DNA from: Prochlorococcus sp. AG-412-C21
Lineage (GTDB): Bacteria > Cyanobacteriota > Cyanobacteriia > PCC-6307 > Cyanobiaceae
NCBI GenBank assembly: GCA_003214975.1
Contig: QCKZ01000003.1
Coordinates: 1-58,172, forward strand
Direction of reading: 5' to 3'
Length of the DNA: 58,172 bases
Shown here: one piece after another, positions 54,113-58,172 of the stretch
How positions within the stretch are numbered: position 1 is the stretch's first letter
Layout: every line of letters starts with the position of its first letter
Translations under genes and position numbers: made by a program
The notes under the pieces: generated by a model
Databases searched by the model: none
The model's input: the letters and a program-made list of their open reading frames with translations, nothing else
What the model was told of the DNA's origin: nothing

Positions 54113-54367
54113 TTAAATAGAAATTTTATCTAGAGGTAAAATATTTTGGGCCTCAATTGAGTCCAAATGAATTTCATTCTCTGTATCTTTATACAATCTT
54201 CTTGATTGTGGTGATTTAAGGGCGTTATTGTAATTTTCAATAAATTCCGAATCATCCAAAATAGATTTATTTTCTCTTTTAAAACTTTCTTTATAAGAAT
54301 ATTTGATATGCCCTATTTCTTGGGCTTGATTTGAGTTTTTGGGAGAAGTTGAATTTTTTATAATCAT
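54113..54367 (-). CDS. Hypothetical protein (84 aa)
   Basis: An 84-residue hydrophilic protein without membrane segments or Cys. A Ser/Asn-rich start is followed by YKESFKRENKSILDDSEFIE and SPQSRRLYKDTENEIHLDSI. It resembles no family known to me. It stands alone on the minus strand, with no close operon partner. It may be a lineage-specific gene of picocyanobacteria. Confidence 0.45.
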   Translation of the reverse strand: MIIKNSTSPKNSNQAQEIGHIKYSYKESFKRENKSILDDSEFIENYNNALKSPQSRRLYKDTENEIHLDSIEAQNILPLDKISI

Positions 54368-54560
54368 TTATTATTTTTTTTATATGATTGTCTTCAATAT
54401 TCAAGGCGTAAAAATATAGAAGACATACATAACTTAAGATTATTGGATTAAGAAGTTATTAAGTAAAAAAAAAATTTGTATTAAAAGGAAATTTTAAATG
54501 AGATTTAAAGCTGCTTTAATCTAGATAATCTATAAGGAAAGAGTAGAAATAATTATTATT

Positions 54561-54725
54561 ATGCATCCAAGCAAAGTAATAACTGATCCAAGAATTAATG
54601 ACACTTATTATGATCCAGATTTAGATAAGCTTTATCAATACGTTAAACTTGGGGATTATCCTCCAGAATGGATTGATACAACTCCATATGAAGAGGATGA
54701 TTTTTTTGCTTCATTCGGATACTAA
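54561..54725 (+). CDS. Small acidic hypothetical protein (54 aa)
   Basis: The ORF begins with ATG and has 54 codons. It encodes an acidic, Tyr/Asp/Pro-rich peptide: HPSKVITDPRINDTYYDPDL, YVKLGDYPPEWID and a tail EEDDFFASFGY. The composition differs from random AT-rich translation, which supports a real gene. Its stop is six bases before the TTG of the amidohydrolase-like gene, so the two may be cotranscribed. Function unknown. Confidence 0.5.
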   Translation: MHPSKVITDPRINDTYYDPDLDKLYQYVKLGDYPPEWIDTTPYEEDDFFASFGY

Positions 54726-54730
54726 AGCAA

Positions 54731-55687
54731 TTGTATATCAATACTTTTTCAAACCTTAAAAGGTTATTCAAAATTGGGATATTTACTGCCCTTTTATCCA
54801 CCTTTGAAGTCTATTGTTATGACGGCCCGCTTTTTGATGCAATGGCCCAATTAGATGAAAGACCAGGATTTGAAAAATCCATTTCTAGAGTGAGAGATGC
54901 TGGAATTTATAAGATTGCTCTTTTTGCTAGAAGTAGAAAATACTTAGGTGAAAATGAAAAAGCATTACTCAATTTGCATAGAGACAACAAAGATTTAATA
55001 GTGCTTGGTGCACCAAAGTATTTTTTGCATGAAAATGACATTGGTAAATCCTTCACAAAGCGAACTTTGAAAAATATTGATAAATATAAATATTCTTTTG
55101 TAGGAGAAATCTTATTCACTCATGCAGATAAGACTCATGGTAGACAGCATGAATCAGGAGAAACATATTTAGACCCATCAGGAAAAGGGTTTACTGACTT
55201 TTTAGTGAAGTTTTCTTCAAAGAATATTCCTGTTATGACACATTGGGAGTTTTATGATTGGGAAAGAGATTGGCCTAAATTTTCTAAACTTTTCCTTGAT
55301 TTCCCAAATCAAAAATTCATAATACCTCATATGGGTTTTGGGAGTCCAAAACAGGTTAGATTAATCCTTTCAACTCATGACAATGTATATATGACAATAT
55401 CGAAAAAAAGTAGAGATAAAGGAAACATCTCTGATCCTATTAAACAATCTAAATTTGGATCTGGATTTTTAAATGATAAAAAGCAATTAAAAGATGAATG
55501 GAAAAAAATCTTAATCGAGTATCAAAATAAATTGTTATTTGCCACTGATGCGCATAAAAAGCACCGTTGGAAAAAATATTCAAAAACAGTGAAGTTATAT
55601 CGTGATATTTTAAATCAATTACCTGAAGAAGTTTCTAAAAAGATTGCTTACTTGAATGCTGAAAGGATTTATGACATAAAAAATTAG
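54731..55687 (+). CDS. Exported amidohydrolase-family protein (TIM barrel)
   Basis: A 318-residue protein of the amidohydrolase-2 type. An N-terminal signal-like segment (IGIFTALLSTFEVYCYDG) suggests export. Candidate metal or catalytic residues: His-x-Asp and further His in FTHADKTHGRQHE, MTHWEFYDW, IIPHMGFGSPKQV and FATDAH. The classic N-terminal HxH is missing, which is unusual. The start is TTG at 54731. It precedes the lyase-like gene and may belong to a polymer- or cell-wall-degrading pair. Substrate unknown. Confidence 0.62.
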   Translation: MYINTFSNLKRLFKIGIFTALLSTFEVYCYDGPLFDAMAQLDERPGFEKSISRVRDAGIYKIALFARSRKYLGENEKALLNLHRDNKDLIVLGAPKYFLHENDIGKSFTKRTLKNIDKYKYSFVGEILFTHADKTHGRQHESGETYLDPSGKGFTDFLVKFSSKNIPVMTHWEFYDWERDWPKFSKLFLDFPNQKFIIPHMGFGSPKQVRLILSTHDNVYMTISKKSRDKGNISDPIKQSKFGSGFLNDKKQLKDEWKKILIEYQNKLLFATDAHKKHRWKKYSKTVKLYRDILNQLPEEVSKKIAYLNAERIYDIKN

Positions 55688-55728
55688 ATAATTAAAAAAA
55701 GATTTAAATAAAAGTAAACGTTTTTGGG

Positions 55729-55815
55729 ATGGCTGATAAGAAAAAGAAAAAGAAATGCAAAAAGAAAAAATGTTCAAACTGGAAAGGGGGTAAATGTATT
55801 TGTTATGGCCAATAG
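55729..55815 (+). CDS. Lys/Cys-rich micropeptide (28 aa)
   Basis: The ORF begins with ATG: MADKKKKKKCKKKKCSNWKG, then GKCICYGQ. Four Cys and twelve Lys in 28 residues. It overlaps the likely ATG of the lyase-like gene by 11 bases in another frame, which could couple their translation. The longer TTG-started version of the lyase gene would read straight through this segment in its own frame. It may be a metal-binding peptide or a chance frame. Confidence 0.35.
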   Translation: MADKKKKKKCKKKKCSNWKGGKCICYGQ

Positions 55816-56923
55816 ACTAGGTACGGTGATTGAAAGTCGATATAAAATTGGAGAGATAAAACCCTCTCTTTTTGTGAAAAAATTATTATACATTTTTCTA
55901 GTATTGATGTCTTTTACCACTGGTAATTCATACTCATGGGAAAAGGTACCTGTTCCAGATTCTGTAGATAAAAAAACAAAATCTCCTTGGAATTTTTCTG
56001 AAGACTTTGAAAATCAAGAAGAAGGAAAATTAAAAGTTGCCAACCCTAACCCTTCATCCTCAAATTCTCCTTCTGGTGGGGGTACAGAAAAATCATTCAA
56101 CCAAATATTTCGAATCTACGATAAGGGAGCAGGTTTAAAACCATTTAGAATTAAAAAAGATCTTGATGGCAATAAGTATCTTGAAGTTACAGTGAAGCAT
56201 GGATGGAATAATGATCCTCTTAAAGAAGGTTCAGGAAAAGAAACAGAAAGAGCAATATTTGAGACAAAGCAAAGAAGCACTTTAAATAAAGAAATATGGA
56301 TTGGTTTTAAAACAAGACTTCCTAAAGATTTTAAACATACAGATGGCAGAGTAACGTTTTTTGAATTTAAAAATCGACATGTATATATGAGAACGCATCC
56401 TCTTGTAAGAATAAGTTTTGATGACACTGGAAAAACATTAAAAATAGCAGGTAATACTGCCGGTACTGGTTTCAATAGAAGGAATAAAGAAGATAATATT
56501 AAGCATCGCATTGATATAAAATATAAAAAAAATGATTCAAATTGGTTTGTGCGTAATGAAAAAACTAGAGGTGAAAAAAAAATAAAAAATAATTTTAAAC
56601 TCACACCGAACAAAACATTTAGTGTGACTCAATTAGGTGAATGGAGCACGTATAAAATTGGAATCTATAATACAAAGGATGATGATGGTTTTGTAAAAGT
56701 CTTCAAAGATAAGAAATTAATATTTGATTACAAAGGTATAACATCTGACTGGAAAGGAAAATACACTGGTACTAATGTAAGAATAGGTGTTTATAGACAC
56801 TCGGGAAAACAAATTGGAATTGAATACCCCGATCAATCTATCCATTTTGATGATTTTATTGTCGTCTCAGATCAAAAAACTTTAGACCAATTGATCAGAA
56901 AGAATGAAAACCCCAATGATTGA
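55805..56923 (+). CDS. Polysaccharide-lyase-like exported protein
   Basis: From ATG 55805 the protein has about 372 residues. A TTG at 55724 would add 27 basic residues that cover the micropeptide, so it is less likely. A signal segment (LLYIFLVLMSFTTGNSYSWE) suggests export. The rest resembles the jelly-roll heparin-lyase-like family: ERAIFETKQ, IWIGFKTRLP, VTFFEFKNRH, GEWSTYKIGIY, KVFKDKKLIFDYKG, VRIGVYRHSG and IHFDDFIVV. It may cleave an anionic polysaccharide, perhaps from other cells or from its own envelope. Confidence 0.58.
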   Translation: MANRLGTVIESRYKIGEIKPSLFVKKLLYIFLVLMSFTTGNSYSWEKVPVPDSVDKKTKSPWNFSEDFENQEEGKLKVANPNPSSSNSPSGGGTEKSFNQIFRIYDKGAGLKPFRIKKDLDGNKYLEVTVKHGWNNDPLKEGSGKETERAIFETKQRSTLNKEIWIGFKTRLPKDFKHTDGRVTFFEFKNRHVYMRTHPLVRISFDDTGKTLKIAGNTAGTGFNRRNKEDNIKHRIDIKYKKNDSNWFVRNEKTRGEKKIKNNFKLTPNKTFSVTQLGEWSTYKIGIYNTKDDDGFVKVFKDKKLIFDYKGITSDWKGKYTGTNVRIGVYRHSGKQIGIEYPDQSIHFDDFIVVSDQKTLDQLIRKNENPND

Positions 56924-57052
56924 TTAAATTAAATTGAAAGAGCGGTAACTATATTCTTAACGATATTATGTTGAGAATTTAACCAGAATTTAAAGTGATG
57001 GACTCGCATTTTGAAGAAAAGAAAGAGAATATAAAGAAAAAAGGTAATTCCA

Positions 57053-57256
57053 ATGGAATCAACCAAAATCCCAAAAAGGATTATTAAAAAACAACTTAAA
57101 AAGGGAGTTATTAAGAAACAGCTTAAAAAGGTTGATAAAGCAATTGTTGAAATTGCAGAAATGAAATTTGAAAATTATGAAGAAAAAGAAGAAAAACTAG
57201 ACGCTCTTGTTTTTTTAAAGAATCAAATATTGACAGAAGCTAGGGAATTACTATGA
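57053..57256 (+). CDS. Small basic protein with internal repeat (67 aa)
   Basis: A 67-residue helical protein with a short duplicated unit near the start (IIKKQLKKGVIKKQLKKVDK), then an acidic helix (FENYEEKEEKLDALVFL). The charge pattern suggests a coiled coil. Its stop overlaps the ATG of the next small gene (ATGA), so the two are coupled. No family recognised. Confidence 0.5.
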   Translation: MESTKIPKRIIKKQLKKGVIKKQLKKVDKAIVEIAEMKFENYEEKEEKLDALVFLKNQILTEARELL

Positions 57257-57417
57257 ACGGAAGACTAGACAAGGTTGCTATGACAAATAAACTAATGCAA
57301 CTCAAGAGAGAACTGCACTACAAATGTGCGATTGGTGAAAAGGGAAAATGGGAATGTATAGGAGCAAACGATTATCTCAACAGAGTGTTTGATGCATTAG
57401 ATGAATTTTGGCAGTAA
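57253..57417 (+). CDS. Small hypothetical protein (54 aa)
   Basis: A 54-codon ORF overlapping the preceding stop by four bases: MNGRLDKVAMTNKLMQLKRE, then LHYKCAIGEKGKWECIGAND and a C-terminal YLNRVFDALDEFWQ. Two Cys are present. Translational overlap at both ends (four bases upstream, ten bases with the next TTG frame) supports a real gene in a small-protein operon. Function unknown. Confidence 0.55.
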   Translation: MNGRLDKVAMTNKLMQLKRELHYKCAIGEKGKWECIGANDYLNRVFDALDEFWQ

Positions 57418-57638
57418 ATACTAAACAAAAAAAAAGAATTGATATATCTACTTGTTGGGCTACTAAAAGAATTTCTGTTATGGATAATTTAGAAAGATAT
57501 GAAGACAGTTATGCAATAGCAGAAGAATTTAGAGAGTGGATACTACATGTAGGAGAAAAGAATGAAAATTTAAGAGATTCTTTTTTAAACTTACCAAAGG
57601 AATTAAAAGAATTATTAGACCAAAAAGTCAACGATTAA
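57408..57638 (+). CDS. Small hypothetical protein (76 aa)
   Basis: A 76-residue acidic helical protein from TTG 57408; an ATG at 57480 would give about 52 residues. It contains a lone Cys in DISTCWATKR, then AIAEEFREWILHVGEKNENL and LNLPKELKELLDQKVND. It overlaps the preceding small gene by ten bases and its stop is directly followed by the ATG of the next gene. No family recognised. Confidence 0.45.
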   Translation: MAVNTKQKKRIDISTCWATKRISVMDNLERYEDSYAIAEEFREWILHVGEKNENLRDSFLNLPKELKELLDQKVND

Positions 57639-58133
57639 ATGAAACGCTTAGCTTTATTTATTGTTTTCCCACTTATATTTGGTTTTGGAAACGATAAAGC
57701 AAGATTATGCGAAGACCTTAAATTTGGAATAAATAAATCAAAAAATGATTATCAGCAAAAAATATCATTTGCAAAACAAAGCAAAGAATTTGCTAATGAT
57801 AAAATTACCAAAATATATGCAATAGAGACAAAATGGGAGGATCTTTTTGATAGTCCTTATGAAATAGAAAGTTTATGTAATGAATATTTCTTAATAAAAG
57901 AATTTGATATTGATTTATCTAGTGAATGTTATTTGTTTGAAACTATCTTAAAAACTGGAAATTATAGTGATGAAGATTTTGATTTTATGACCGAAGAAAG
58001 AAGACAAAATGCTCAAGCTCTTATAGAAGAATTTAAAGCCAAATATGATCAAATTAATAAACAAGCAAAAGAAGATTATTTATCAGAAAAAAAAGAAATG
58101 AAGAAAATATATCGAAAGAAAAAATGCGATTAA
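57639..58133 (+). CDS. Exported hypothetical protein (164 aa)
   Basis: A 164-residue protein with a short N-terminal signal (MKRLALFIVFPLIFGFGN) and a helix-rich, charged mature part containing four Cys (RLCEDLKF, SLCNEYF, SSECYLF and a final KKCD). It begins one base after the preceding stop. Another ORF beginning MKRLIL starts at 58152 and runs off the window, so this may be one of two tandem relatives. Function unknown. Confidence 0.5.
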   Translation: MKRLALFIVFPLIFGFGNDKARLCEDLKFGINKSKNDYQQKISFAKQSKEFANDKITKIYAIETKWEDLFDSPYEIESLCNEYFLIKEFDIDLSSECYLFETILKTGNYSDEDFDFMTEERRQNAQALIEEFKAKYDQINKQAKEDYLSEKKEMKKIYRKKKCD

Positions 58134-58151
58134 GTCACTTATGGTTTTTAA

Positions 58152-58172
58152 ATGAAACGCTTGATATTAACT
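58152..58172 (+). CDS. Partial ORF at window edge (start of an MKRL protein)
   Basis: Only seven codons are visible (MKRLILT). The start sequence ATGAAACGCTT is identical to that of the gene at 57639, which suggests a tandem relative with its own signal peptide. Nothing more can be said from this window. Confidence 0.3.

Noticed and set aside
56116-56613. 165-codon minus-strand frame inside the lyase-like gene
   Set aside because: It is antisense to a gene with coherent jelly-roll motifs and consists mostly of Leu/Phe/Ser runs.
56998-57087. 29-codon plus-strand ORF overlapping the 67-aa gene
   Set aside because: It overlaps the better-supported gene by 35 bases, is mostly Lys/Asn/Glu and has no further support.

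Overview
The window is about 58 kb of very AT-rich, densely packed DNA with many TTG starts and almost no Shine-Dalgarno sequences. It looks like a high-light-clade Prochlorococcus chromosome. The best lineage marker is the combination of a phosphite operon (ptxABCD) with the phnY/phnZ 2-aminoethylphosphonate pathway, which is known from a few strains such as MIT9301. The strain assignment is inference from gene content; no database was consulted.

Region 1 (1-33.5 kb) is a surface-polysaccharide island. It holds a Wza-like export protein (cut by the window edge), a WecA-like initiating phosphosugar transferase, an EpsG/Wzy-like polymerase, an ABC flippase-like exporter, about eight glycosyltransferases, and several sugar-building genes. 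WbpD-, WbpA- and WbpB-like enzymes, with HisH, HisF and WbpG homologues further on, point to an amidinated diacetamido-uronic acid residue. A second tight run (18.1-22.6 kb) joins a KdsC-like phosphatase, a GatZ-like aldolase-family protein, a glycosyltransferase, a cupin and a nucleotidyltransferase-kinase fusion. This run looks like an uncharacterised sugar-activation pathway. rfbA and rfbB are present without rfbC or rfbD.

Region 2 (33.5-42.4 kb) holds oxidative and tailoring enzymes: an SDR, a GMC-like flavoenzyme, two fatty-acid-hydroxylase/sterol-desaturase paralogues, a ferritin-like diiron protein, a NodU-type carbamoyltransferase, a tiny membrane protein resembling DUF5989, and an SGNH hydrolase. 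The carbamoyltransferase frame is cut by a TGA about 20 codons before its apparent natural end.

Region 3 (42.4-46.0 kb) is a compact integrase element next to tRNA-Ala(GGC). It contains a tyrosine recombinase, a conspicuous structured and less AT-rich non-coding stretch (43.98-44.22 kb, a candidate undescribed RNA), an excisionase-like HTH protein, a small basic protein, a RepA/RecA-like ATPase, a long nested hairpin and a 55-codon ORF. It resembles the small tRNA-associated integrative elements of marine picocyanobacteria.

Region 4 (46.0-52.9 kb) is a phosphorus/arsenic module: an ACR3 arsenite exporter, an OsmC-like protein, phnZ, phnY, a GNAT acetyltransferase, and ptxD-ptxC-ptxB-ptxA. 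A very good Pho-box match lies between ACR3 and OsmC, another lies upstream of ptxA, and a weaker one lies between phnY and the acetyltransferase. Together they suggest a phosphate-starvation regulon that also covers arsenic export.

Region 5 (52.9-58.2 kb) is a run of small, mostly uncharacterised genes: a 29-aa membrane peptide, a DUF3764-like protein, a lipoprotein, a Lys/Cys-rich 28-aa peptide, and other small ORFs. Two larger exported enzymes lie among them, an amidohydrolase and a polysaccharide-lyase-like protein.
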